From Prostheceraeus crozeri (lineage: Eukaryota > Platyhelminthes > Polycladida > Euryleptidae), in assembly GCA_907163375.1 (NCBI GenBank), contig CAJQUW010003182.1, forward strand, positions 1 through 64,000: a stretch of DNA of 64,000 bases. Reading direction: 5' to 3'. Positions 44,585 to 55,410 of the stretch are shown here, in pieces. Every line of letters starts with the position of its first letter. Positions within the stretch are counted from its first letter, which is position 1. The position numbers were made by a program, and so were the translations under genes. The notes under the pieces were generated by a model. The model had not been told where the DNA came from, ran no database searches, and saw only the letters and a program-made list of their open reading frames with translations.

Positions 44585-45779
44585 CAGATTGTTTCATAAA
44601 AAATGGATCACCCTTAAACATCGCCTTAACTTCGACTTTGTCTAACTCCGCCAAACTTGAACGAATTTCTCTGAAATTCGGAAGATATGTCAGTTGTGCT
44701 TACTAATATCATTATTGGAAATTTCAAGCATGAATATTGAGTTGTTTTTCTGTTATAGATAAAAAAGTAGTAGATAATTTGATCTTCATTTAGCAATGTT
44801 ACACAAAATCATACCTCACTCTTATAAAATTACATTTGTTTCCTTTGTTATTTAATATGTTGTTCTACAAGCCAAAAGCTATCAAGCAAAACAAAAATAA
44901 AGAAAATCGGTCAATCAGAGCCAGTATAGCACCATTATTCATCAACAATAATGTAACTGCTACATGTGATTAACTGGCCTTCATGTTCCATAGCTTCCTG
45001 ACTTCGTTGCGGTGGTGTTGGCAGCACTCCTGATTGCTTTCAGCTAGAAATCTATCTCTTACCGGTTGAAAACAATACAAAGCACAAATGAACAATAACG
45101 AGATCGCATTCACAAAAGGCAAAGTGTCAGCCTTGCTAGAACTAGGGTTTTCTTTGCGAGCTACAAGCAAGCGACTAAATGTCCCTTACACAAATGTGCA
45201 TCGATGGCATAATGATGATTTTCGACTCTGTCGTAAAGAGGGCTCTGGCCGTCCACGCAAAACATCCAAACGTAGAGACCGCCTAATTTTGAGATTTGTT
45301 AAAGTTGATCCAAGTCTCTCGTTAACTGAGATGGCTGCATTAGACTCGTCTATTTCTAAGTTCACTATTCGTAGAAGACTTATTGAGTCGAATTTCAAGA
45401 GCTGTAAGAGGCCCTCTCAGATCGAATTATCAGATCAGCATACAAAAAGACGTCTCAGATGGGCAATGAGACACGTCACTTTAATTTTAATTTTAACTTA
45501 CGTCATTGTTAAAAAGAGAGTGGAGAAAGTTAGATCAGTCAAAAATCAACGATATCATCGAATCAATGCCTAGACGAATTGGTAATGTCATTGACAATAA
45601 GGGTAGGGCCACAAAATATTAGCTTCTTAAGAACCGTTACTGTATCATAGCTTATCAGATTATATAAGGACATTTAAATATATTAGGGACATGAAATAAC
45701 ATGAAAAATGCTTTCTGTATCATACTTATGTTTTATTTAGTCAAATTTTAGGATGATCCACTTTTTATGAAACGGACTG
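44585..45779 (+). mobile_element. Tc1-type deletion derivative nested in the mariner end
   Basis: It starts CAGATTGTTTCATAAAAAAT and ends GTTTCAT-complement ...AAACGGACTG, with TA at 44583-44584 and 45780-45781. The uninterrupted site CATACTAGTTTGG survives in the opposite inverted repeat (complement at 47336-47350), proving insertion at that TA. It carries both ends of a transposase gene but not its catalytic middle. Confidence 0.9.
45088..45622 (+). pseudogene. Tc1-like transposase, internally deleted
   Basis: The N-terminal part has the Tc1 paired helix-turn-helix: MNNNEIAFTKGKVSALLELG, SLRATSKRLNVPYTNVHRW, the GSGRPRKTS hook, DRLILRFVKVDPSLSL and ISKFTIRRRLIES. After RRLRWAMRHV the whole catalytic domain (about 190 residues) is missing. 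The sequence resumes, in another frame, with the typical C-terminus LDQSKINDIIESMPRRIGNV...ATKY and a TAG at 45620-45622. The product could at most bind DNA and would not cut it; the intact ends could still be moved by a full-length relative. Confidence 0.85.
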
Positions 45780-46040
45780 TAGTTTGGAGTATAGGATTTA
45801 TGATGATTATACCTGTTGTACTGAGAATTGTCAGAAAATTCTGTTTCTATTGACCGAATGACATGTACTCATTTTGTTGACATCGAAAATCTAGATCAAG
45901 TTAATTAACTTAACATGAATCGTATTCTGCACAACGAATTGTGCGCAGTCTTGAAGTGAATATTGTTCAGTTACTTCCATGTCACACAAAATACCATTCG
46001 ACGATTAAATCACTATCTGAAAAGAATCGAACATAGAAGA

Positions 46041-47093
46041 ATGGATGATTATTCGGTTGCAGAACGAGCAAAATGCGCGGCTTGGTACGAATGGCTCAAG
46101 AGTCCAGTGGAGGTACAAAGGCTTCATCATTCAGAGTATGGCAAGAACGCGAGAGCACCGGATGCCCGTACCATAAAGCGGTGGCACACAAACCTGTTGA
46201 CCAGTGGTAGTGTGGTGACTGTCAAGCGGGACCGGTCATCTTCTGAACGAACGGAGCAGAATGTAGAACGAGTTGTGCAGCACTTCGAGGAGGACCCAGA
46301 CACATCTACCCGTCGTGCATCTAATGCCCTTCAAGTGAGTCGCACTATCCAGCGCATCCTCCATGACTGTGGATGGCATCCGTACAAGGTCCAGGTGCTG
46401 CAACGATTACACGAAGAAGATCTGGAAAACCGAATGGAGTTCGCAGAACAGGAGCTACAGCGCATCCAAGCCAACCCGAGCCATTTAGTGGAACTAACCT
46501 GGTCCGATGAAGCTCACTTCCATCTGGATGGTGGTGTGAATCGCCACAATTGTCGCTATTGGGCCAATCAGAACCCTCACTGGATCAAGCAAGAGTCTAT
46601 GCACTCGCCACGCACCACCGTCTGGGCGGCAATCAGCCAATCAGGTATCTACGGACCGTTCTTCTTCGACATCTCCGTCAACAAGGATCGGTATCTCAAG
46701 ATGCTACAGGAGGAATTTTGGCCAGCGGTGCAGTCGGACAGAAGAGGCAGGAGCATCATATTCATACAGGATGGTGCACCTCCACACTGGGGACTTCCTG
46801 TGCGTGAGTGGTTGAACAGGAAGATGCCTAACAGATGGATGGGACGTGGATCTCCTACCATGCCCTGGCCACCGCGTTCACCTGACCTGACGCCTTGCGA
46901 TTTCTTCTTGTGGGGTTTTGTCAAGTCCAAGGTTTACCATACACGGCCAACATCCATGCAAGACCTGAAGGACTGCATCATACAAGCATTTCAAGAAGTG
47001 ACAACTGAGATGTGTCGAGAAACTGCTCTGGCCTACCAAAAGCGACTCGAATCCGTCCTCGAGAATGGAGGAGGACACGTTGAAGTTCGATGA
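46041..47093 (+). CDS. mariner (DD41D-type) transposase, apparently full length
   Basis: The frame gives 350 residues from the ATG at 46041; the frame is open further upstream, but no ATG fits better. An N-terminal helix-turn-helix region (ARTIKRWHTNLL-like, GSVVTVKR linker) is followed by ASNALQVSRTIQRILHD and the catalytic core. The triad is visible: D156 in WSDEAHFHLDGG, D244 in FIQDGAPPHWGLPVREWL, and D287 in PPRSPDLTPCDFFLWGFVK. 42 residues separate the last two, one more than the usual DD41D spacing. The C-terminus ends LESVLENGGGHVEVR. No stop or frameshift is seen, so it may encode active enzyme. AATAAA follows near 47126. Confidence 0.9.
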   Translation: MDDYSVAERAKCAAWYEWLKSPVEVQRLHHSEYGKNARAPDARTIKRWHTNLLTSGSVVTVKRDRSSSERTEQNVERVVQHFEEDPDTSTRRASNALQVSRTIQRILHDCGWHPYKVQVLQRLHEEDLENRMEFAEQELQRIQANPSHLVELTWSDEAHFHLDGGVNRHNCRYWANQNPHWIKQESMHSPRTTVWAAISQSGIYGPFFFDISVNKDRYLKMLQEEFWPAVQSDRRGRSIIFIQDGAPPHWGLPVREWLNRKMPNRWMGRGSPTMPWPPRSPDLTPCDFFLWGFVKSKVYHTRPTSMQDLKDCIIQAFQEVTTEMCRETALAYQKRLESVLENGGGHVEVR

Positions 47094-47432
47094 CTACTAA
47101 CACTTTTTTCTTATGTTTCTCATTTAATAAATGTTTTCTATGACACTTACCTTAATTCGTTTTGGTCATTATTGATAAAGATGTGGGGGAAATAAAGGGA
47201 AAAGTTTATCATAAAATTTTACATGTTAAGATACATTGTTGGTATGTCAATTTTACTACATGTCATTCGGTCAATAGAAACAGAATTTTCTGACAATTCT
47301 CAGTACAACAGGTATAATCATCATAAATCCTATACTCCAAACTAGTATGAGTCGAAATTTCATGACGATCGGATGAATATTTGAGGAGTAATAAAAGTTT
47401 AAAATCCGGCGGTTTACGTGCGCTACCCTGTA

Positions 47433-48844
47433 TATATTGAAACGAGCGATTATTTGCGTAACTCATCAAAAAATAGATGAGTTGATGAAATTTAGAAGAG
47501 CTGTGTCAAAGGCTTCTTTATAAATATATCCACTCATTCAGTAAACCTCGACAATAATTAATTTCCCACAAGGAATTCCTCAAAACAAAATTTACGTAAA
47601 TGATGTTCGTAGCAACATCTATAATCTGACGTATAATTTGCCGACGTTTCGAGTTCTGACCCTTTCTGAAGGCAGATAGAGATTTAAAAAGAAGTTTCTG
47701 GACCCGAGGCGTCGGCAAAATTCTAATATTTTATTACCTACAGGCAAAAATATTTTAGGGAGCGAATTTTTGATTTTTTGATCTCAATGAATATTCTTTC
47801 AATATATTGAATTACATTGTTGAATTATTGCATTTTTGACTGAAAAAACATGTGAAGTTGGATAAGCAAAATAAGCTGAATTCATATTGAATTCGATCAG
47901 CATGTTCGTGTAAAACATAAATTAGTGCACGCGAATATATATGCGCCATATTTTTGATGAGTCAATTGTAAGACATTTTCTGAAGATGCGACAACCCACC
48001 TCCAAGACGCACAAAAAATTGTTTGCACTCAATCACACTGAGAATAAAGTATTGCCGTGCTTGCTCACGATTGAAATAGAAAAGGTCATTTTCAAACTCA
48101 AAACTAGGTTTTTCTTTGCCACGACTTTCCAGTTATATTACCATATCGACCTCTGAGATGTAATCAAATTTTATGGCAGCAGATAGAGAAACAATGAAAA
48201 ATGAAGTTATCTCATCCTAAATTAAAAAATCCACGAATATGAAGAAATTCTTGACCAAGTTTCTTTTATTTTGCAATTGTCTTCAATCTGCTTAACTGAC
48301 TTTAACAAATTGTCATCTCAGAAATTTTCAAATTATTGCCTTCATTGTCACTGAAATGATGAAAGGATAACAACCATGCAAGCTTAGAGCACATAGGTAA
48401 TATTGGTTATCGCGATGCAAGCAAAAATAATCTGTGAGGAAGATATCACACACGTATGGTACCCCTCCGTTCTGAGAATATCATCATTCCATTCTGCTTC
48501 AATTTAATTTACTGATAAGGGCAAGGTTTACCGTTATGTTCCAGAGTTTCAGAAGAAAAAGCAGCGGTACTTTTCCTTTCCTTATTTTTCTTAATGCTAA
48601 TGAATTGATGATATCTTAATAATTCTTCTGGATAACTGTGGGGGATCGGTATACTTTGCGCCGAGCAGCAATGATCTGTTGGCACATCTCGGCATGAATT
48701 TAAAGTCATTTCTAAAATTTGAACACCTAAAACAAAATTGAAATTAGGTGAAAGTGTATGCCGTATTCATGACATGGATCTCATGCGCTGACTGAACAAG
48801 GTCATAATATGAACTCTTCGATAACAAATTGAAGCTACTGCAGG
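47433..48844. other. non-coding spacer
   Basis: No supported gene. At 47629-47727 a short inverted repeat (AATTTGCCGACG...CGTCGGCAAAATT) encloses a GTTTCGAGTTCTGACCCTTT-type sequence. Its complement (AACTCGAAACGTCGGC) resembles motifs seen near Penelope-like ends. Confidence 0.45.
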
Positions 48845-49368
48845 CACAGAATTAGATTGTTTAAGCGCATCAATTTGCTAGAAGTGCAAACTGATTCAAA
48901 ACCATGGTACATGCAGGAACTTACTATGTGGTCAAAAATATACTTTCAATGCCTTACAGAGATAGGGAAAATAGTCGTGTGTCGCTTGAGCATTTCTGTG
49001 AATTCCTTTTAAATGCTCCGATCGCCAAGATTCCTTCAGATTCGATGAATTCAGATTATGGCGCAAATGTTTTCTCAATAATGTTGGTCCTTCCGATCAT
49101 TATCAAAAATGTTAGCAAGCGCACGAAAAAACGTTCACAAACTTCTTTGCAGAACTTGACATCGTCTGTGTCCCCTTGCTGCGTGATCCGGTTGATAACA
49201 GTCACTGAAACTTCGCACAAATTAGGCGTGCTTAATGGTGAACTGGCTGGTCATTGTTCGATTGCTATAATATTATGTCAGAAGATTGTGACATTCCAAA
49301 AACGTTATATGCTCCAATGCCTCCTTTCTAGTCAAACAAAAGAAGAAACGACCTGTCTAGTTCTGTAA
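48845..49368 (+). repeat. ~0.5 kb MITE, copy A
   Basis: It starts CACAGAATTAGATTG and ends near GACCTGTCTAGTTCTGT, so the ends are inverted repeats of about 12 bp. The inverted copy at 60030-60540 is alike over its whole length (shared GATAACAGTCACTGAAAC-like, ACTGGCTGGTCATTGTTCGA and AAAAGAAGAAACGACC-like words). The open frame 48904-49368 spans the element by chance and has no known domain. Confidence 0.75.
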
Positions 49369-50196
49369 CTAAAAGTTTTCCCGAGCTGGTTTAAGTGAAT
49401 TGTTGCAAGAAAATTGAGAATAAGTGAATTTGTCCGGGAAAGCCTGCAAGTTGTTGGCTTTCCCGAGCTAGTTCATTTCTAGCGTATTCAAGTTCATGAT
49501 AAGTCATGCAGTTTCAAAATTCATGGAGAGTGGAACCAATTTCAATGATGCATCATTCGAGCTTCAATGCAACGGACACAAAGTTCGTGTTAAGGCATTA
49601 AAGTTCAAGGTAGGGCAACGAATTTCAATATCATCAAATTTCTATGGAATGATTGATGATTGAACTTGCTCTCCCATCAGTGGCGGGAGCAGTTAATCGA
49701 TTCCGCACGATTAATCGTGCGACGGAATCAATCGCGCAATTCTTGAATGACCAGGAATTTTTTGTTATGTGACTTCTCAATGAAATTTGCTTGATGAGGT
49801 AAAAACAAACTTTCATCGTTTGAGATATTTGCAATCCGCGGGTGCTTGTTCCTGAGATCATGTATAGCTAGACAGAGTTGCCGCGTGAAATCTATATGGG
49901 AGCTCCCCTATCAATGGACTTCCAAGCCGTACAAAAGGAATGCGATATTTTATGCCATAGCCAGAAACACGTTCGTTTAGGTCAGGTACACGATTTATGC
50001 GAATCATACATGTTGTCAAGGCAGTCAAGCATAGTAGGTCCCCATCATATTATATCTCCGTATTGAAATCATATAAATACATTGATGACAATGCGTATTA
50101 ATGCCTGATTTACATTTAACATGCGCACTGTGAAGTGTGAATATAACCGGTAGAGTGCCAGTTCGCCTGAGTAGAATAGAAAAACAGCTGAATATA
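49369..50196. other. non-coding spacer
   Basis: No gene. TTTCCCGAGCT is repeated at 49377 and 49460. The palindrome CACGATTAATCGTG lies inside GATTCCG...CGGAATC at about 49698-49730. Confidence 0.5.
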
Positions 50197-50566
50197 AAGA
50201 TGTCCTCAGACTTGAACTTTTAGCACAAAGTTTTAAGTACAAAAATTCCTTGGCAGCAGTTGTCTCTGCCCAATTCTCTCTGCAAGGGCTTGTCAGTGCG
50301 ACTAGTAATGGCCCAAAGTAGCTGAAAATATCTGGAATGACTGAGAGATCTGAGGGACTGCACAGCGGGCTGCTCTGTGTTTATTTGTCCTGGCTTTGCC
50401 GTGCGCCTGATAATCATAAAGATAGTAGAGAGCCAGTTCTAGACATTTTAAGCTAGTTTGGACCAATCCTAGGCGTACCGACGAGCCCTTGCAGGGCAAA
50501 GCGCAGTGCCTAAGGCTACCACAATTTTTGTGCTTAAAATTGTTCAAGTCTGAGGACGTCTCTTTG
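50197..50566. repeat. fold-back element with GTCCTCAGACTTGAAC ends
   Basis: The left end TGTCCTCAGACTTGAAC and the right end GTTCAAGTCTGAGGACGT are complementary. TTTTAGCAC/GTGCTTAAAA continues the pairing. TGCAAGGGCTTGTC and GACGAGCCCTTGCA form an inner stem. AAAGA lies outside each end, possibly part of a duplication. It is non-coding. Confidence 0.7.
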
Positions 50567-53232
50567 TTAGATTTGCTAATTCTTTGCAATCGCTATAAGT
50601 TAATAGTTTGATTTAATTATTGCATAATTATTTCAGGACTGATAGAAGAAGCGGCAACTCCTACAGCTGTGTTCGACAAGATGTGATTGATAAATACTAG
50701 AAGACCCAAAACTGGAAAAGAAAATTATTTATAATGTGCTTCAATATGCATTGCATGTAAGCTTACATGATGCACTTGCAGTACTTCTATGATGGCAATT
50801 TAGCAGTAGAATCATTTAAATAGACTATTAATACTTTTCGTGCCTTGTTTGCGACTTTTTATGTGTTCTACTTTATCATTACATGTATGTTTTCCCAAAC
50901 GTTTACAAATAGAGTATAGCACTAGTTATTAGGGTAATTACAGTTTCAGTCTAAATAGGGAGAAGAATGCTCTCGAATGGAAAAGAAATAGAGGCAAGAT
51001 AGTTCAAAGTTTTCGTCAAAGGACATATCTGAATTAAGGTTTTCACGTTTACAATTTCTCCATTAATTTTTTTCGAAAAATATTGGACAAATGATTTACG
51101 GAAAGCTAAATGCGCATATAACCCAGAAAATGAATGAAAAATGTGAGACAGTGAAGGATGTCTGTATTCATTATTTCAAAAACCTGTAGAAAATGGGAAC
51201 CAAAAATAATAACCTTTTAAGCTTGATACATTTGTCATAAAAAGCAAATTCATCCTAAAAATATATCGACAATGATAAAGGTAGATCTGCTTTCTTGATA
51301 TTTTCATATTCCATTCATTTCATTTCTCGATACGTGACGATTACGCATTATTGTTTTTTGATTGACATCGTGCAATTACAAATTTAACAAAAGTAGATGA
51401 GAGTTACTATACCCATGTAGTTCATGATGTAAAACATTTCTTTTTGATACATTGCAACACTAATCTCGTAAACGTTCAGTTCTTATGTGAAATTTTGGTC
51501 ACTCTGCATTATCACAATCATCAATTATTCATCTCGAAAGTTGATTCAGTGCAATTAGCCCAAATTGCAGTACAATCCAAAGGTGTACGTTGCTTTTTTT
51601 ATTATTGCAATATCTGAGAAAATGCTTTGAGAGAAACTGAAAATAGATTACTTGGGTCAGATGAATTCTTATGAATTATTGAACACCGTTTGTATTGACA
51701 ATTAAACGCTTAGTACATAAAATTACGAATTAGTGATGCCAAAGGAGATAAACAAAAAGCAAGAAAGTATCAGGCTGATATCGAAAATTAGACGAAGGTG
51801 AAATGCAAGAGACCTCAACTAAGGCGGTTGATCAGCATGGCGCGCACTCCGTCGCTGATGATAATCACTTAGAAGAAGTGTTGTAAATGGCAATTATTAC
51901 GGGAAATATTGCTAGAAATTATTGTAATAATTCCCGTCAATAATTACCCAAATCAAATAATTACTGGTCATTTTAAATCAATGCTTAAAAGCAAGACAAA
52001 TTCAAACCACAAAGCACCGAGTTTTCAGCAATAAGCGCTCCGGCGCGCATCATTTCGCACTTTAAGAGTTGCGGCACTTAATAGAGTGCGCTGTTTTTTG
52101 AAGAAAATCCGGCATCATAGTTATCTGGTAATGTCAGCATATCGTGGTGGCCATACATGTCATAGCATACGAGTACATGCATATTGGCCTACAATTAAAC
52201 TGAATTTGATCATTTTATCTTTGTCTAATATACTTATACATGTATTTAAATTTCTCTCCGAATTTCCGCATTTCCATCTTCGGATTTCCGAGATTCTTCC
52301 AACTTCCGTCTTCGGATATGTCTGGGTTAATGTGAATAGGTTTCACAATATGGCCATAGCAATAAAAGTAGAACCCAAGATGAAACAAGGATCCATCCAT
52401 GGCTGAAGAAAAATCCACTGGTAGATAATGTCTGCGATTGCTAAATGATTGCAAATTGCAATGACTGCAAAACACATACCAGACGTAGCTTTACAACTTG
52501 TTTATTAAATAATTATTTTGATGTATGCAATTATTACCACCAAATTTTAACATGATAGTAAAGTATCAAAGGACGTTGTCGACACCGGAAACATTTCGAT
52601 TGAGTAAATTAACTAACTTACACCCCTTTAGTTACACCCATTTCAAAAAAGGATTCATTTTTCGAAGTATGACAATTTTCCTCTATATTTAATTTTCGTC
52701 TGTCGTCTTTTCGTTGATTGATAGGCTAACGTTATGTGACACTGCAGAATAATGACTTTGCTATGTGATTATGTTTCGTTGCATTTCTATTCGGTTGTCT
52801 CACAAGTTCTTCACAAAAACGGAGCACTTGGGGTTCTTCAAAAAGGCAACACTCTAAGATTGCTTGATATCTGTGTATACCAAAACTAGAGTCAGTTTTC
52901 ATTGGTCGAGGCTTGATGCTTTCTCATAATTCCCGACGGATTATTTTCTACAGAATTTCTAAGTTCCTTTAAGAAAAAATATTGGTCCTACAAGAATAAA
53001 ATTTCTTGAAGGATTTGCTTAAGGATGGTTTGAGTTTCAGTCATTTGCTTTAACATTGGATGACTTTTTTCACGTTAGCATTGCATAACAGGTCGACGCC
53101 TTGTTCTGCAACAAATCGTTTCAAGATTGTTGATTGCCGCTTGACACGAATGTGCCAAGTCCTCCAGAATTGTTCAGCGCAAATACCGCCCCGAATTCAG
53201 TAAAAATTAAGCAATTCCTTCAAGGCCTACAA
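50567..53232. other. non-coding spacer
   Basis: AT-rich with no supported gene. A small inverted repeat, AATTATTACGGGAA...TTCCCGTCAATAATT, lies at about 51892-51948. Confidence 0.5.
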
Positions 53233-53290
53233 TCATTGCCATTCATGCCATAGCCATTGAAGGAAAACTGAGCGACTTGGACAAGACAAG

Positions 53291-53554
53291 ATGACCCGAA
53301 GTTCACGCTCAGGTGACAGCGTCAACACTGCAATGGCGGCCCTCAACAAGTGGCTAAAGAAATCGGTCAGTCGGAATCGAATTGTGGAAGATGCTGCCCA
53401 CATTTCAGCGGAGACGCGCATGACAGCCATGAGAGACTTTCCTGCAGGACGAATGCAAGCATGTCTCGAAAACGATGGTGGACATGTTAAGGCAAAGATA
53501 TCTGTCCATCAATTTTTGCTAAAGTTGTTTTCAAAGAATTACTGTTTTGGATAG
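53291..53554 (+). pseudogene. Tc1/mariner transposase C-terminal relic
   Basis: The frame ends AGRMQACLENDGGHVKA, close to the last residues of Tc1/mariner transposases; compare LESVLENGGGHVEVR of the full mariner at 46041-47093. The preceding ALNKWLKKSVSRNRIVED does not show the catalytic boxes. I find no inverted ends around it, so only the tail is supported. Confidence 0.5.
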
Positions 53555-54263
53555 ATGCAAGGAAGGGGTCATATTCAGGCAAAGAAAACTAAGTATGATG
53601 AAACCGAGATCAACATATCTCATTCAAGTAAAATAGGGCAATTCATAGCGCATCAATCAACGGAAAGACGACAAGCAAAAATTTTATTTTGACATCTTTT
53701 ATGTCATGTTCAAATTTGGTGGCAATTATTTCATGCATTACAAAATTATTTAATAAACCTATATATTAAGAAATTGTTTAAATTTTCTTAAATAAAATGC
53801 AGCAGTTTATCCCAGAGCAAGGATATTTAGATGAAGGATATGTACACATAATGCAATTTACAAAGACATCGATTTATATTCCTTAAAAACTAAAAAGAGA
53901 GCTTCAGGATACCCATTAATCGGGATTTACATAGCACAAAGATCGTCGGTCTTTTTCAAAATGTTGCATTTAGATTTTTTTGCGAATTTTGAGATAACAA
54001 GTTCCTCGTAAAGCGGGCTAAACGTGCGGAAAGCACGTTTATCCGTCACCCGTTTTCACTAGCACCTTCGCTTTATTATTGAACACACCTTCATGAGACA
54101 AAGTAATTTGCATAGATAATGTTTCGTCAATATATCCTATTTGGCAATTTTAAAAGATGATGCTCCTCAAATTTCAGAACGTTAATTAATTTAGTAAATT
54201 AACTCATTTGTGAATTCGTTGACAGATCTTTCGAATTTAGGCATATTTTCCGAGAACTTAAAA
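53555..54263. other. non-coding spacer
   Basis: No gene. A short hairpin, TAAACGTGCGGAAAGCACGTTTA, encloses a five-base loop near 54020. Confidence 0.5.
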
Positions 54264-55410
54264 CAGGGTTGGCAATGATGTAGGAAGAAATACTTTTTAC
54301 CAAGACAGATGGGAAAACTGGTTAATGCCGAGAAAGCTGGTAAAACCCGTCAGAAAGTGGCAAAAACCGGGAAATGGGAATTAATAGAAATATTAGGGTA
54401 CGTGGGAAGCTTGTATTATTATCAATATTCATTACTGGCCGATATATTCAAATGGACCGGCTAGTAATCCTAGGGATGTAGACAGTTCCACATCCCTAAA
54501 CTGACTGTGTATCATTCAACTGAGGCATCGCATTCTAACTTATCCTGCCTTCGTCAACGATTGCAGCGATTGATTGTAAATACATAATTTTATCAGATTT
54601 TTGTGACTGATGTGCAATGCATATGGTCATGTTTCTCTTGATGAAACAAACTATTTTATAGTAGTCTTATACGTTATCGTCATTGGGATGCACTTAACAA
54701 TTTTAGAATGGATCTTTTGTAAGAATTAAGTTAGTCAGTTTTGAGTCAGGTATGATGAAAAGAGATAGGTTAGTAATGTCAGCCAATTTTGTCATACGTA
54801 AGTAAAGACGAGACAATGATTTATAATACTGACTATTTTAATTATCAAGTGTTTGAAACAGCATTCCTATTAGGAATGCATCATTGTACTCATGTAATTC
54901 CATGCGCTAATTGCATAAATGTGTTATTGCCCATGCAAAAACAAAGTACGAACAATAGACATGCTTGAGTAAAGAAAACATACTTGCAACATGCACATAA
55001 ATTATACCGTGCTTAAGTAAATCTAAAATTAACAATTGATTATGTAGACGAATGTGATGGTTATGCCTGAATATGTTTCATTGTGTATTTCGTGTTTCAT
55101 AATGAGTGAATGGGGATTTCAAAACGCTCAGATACGAGAATATCCTCATGTTGCAGATTTACACCTAATAGCCTAAACCTGATGAATGCGCACGTTTTAC
55201 AAATCTGTCTACCGTATATAATGATGCACCGTAGTTATGCGCTATGGCTGCACTCTCATATCTGCTGAATTTCTTTCCAGTTGTCACAAAAATTCATACA
55301 GTTGTTTTACCAGTTTTTGCGATTTTCATAGTTTCACCAGGACGGTATTCACCGTTTTTACCACTGGTAAAATTGTATTTACCACGTCTGCGAGAAACCA
55401 TCCAACCCTG
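54264..55410. mobile_element. degraded hAT-type non-autonomous transposon
   Basis: It starts CAGGGTTGGCAATG and ends ACCATCCAACCCTG. Subterminal AAACTGGTTAATG/AAAGCTGGTAAAACC words on the left and TTACCAGTTTTTGC/TTTACCACTGG on the right resemble those of 22181-23812. Flanking 8-mers (ACTTAAAA and ATACAGAA) do not match, so the duplication has decayed or one end has moved. No transposase was seen. Confidence 0.65.

Larger units (their letters stand above)
44497..47430 (+). mobile_element. DD41D-type mariner with long inverted ends, interrupted by a Tc1 insertion
   Basis: It begins CAGGGTAGCGCACGTAAACC, ends with its complement at 47430, and is flanked by TA on both sides (44495-44496 and 47431-47432). 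The inverted ends are about 174 bp: 44497-44584 plus 45782-45867 on the left, 47257-47430 on the right. The left end is split by a 1,195-bp Tc1-type element. Without that insert the mariner is about 1.74 kb, a normal size for one-gene elements. Confidence 0.9.

Noticed and set aside
45963-46040. Earlier start for the mariner transposase
   Set aside because: The upstream part of the frame opens with a TTG and has no homology to transposase N-termini; the ATG at 46041 fits the family.
48904-49368. 154-codon plus-strand frame starting MVHAGTYYVVKN
   Set aside because: It coincides with a MITE copy, has no domain, and the other copy at 60030-60540 does not keep the frame.
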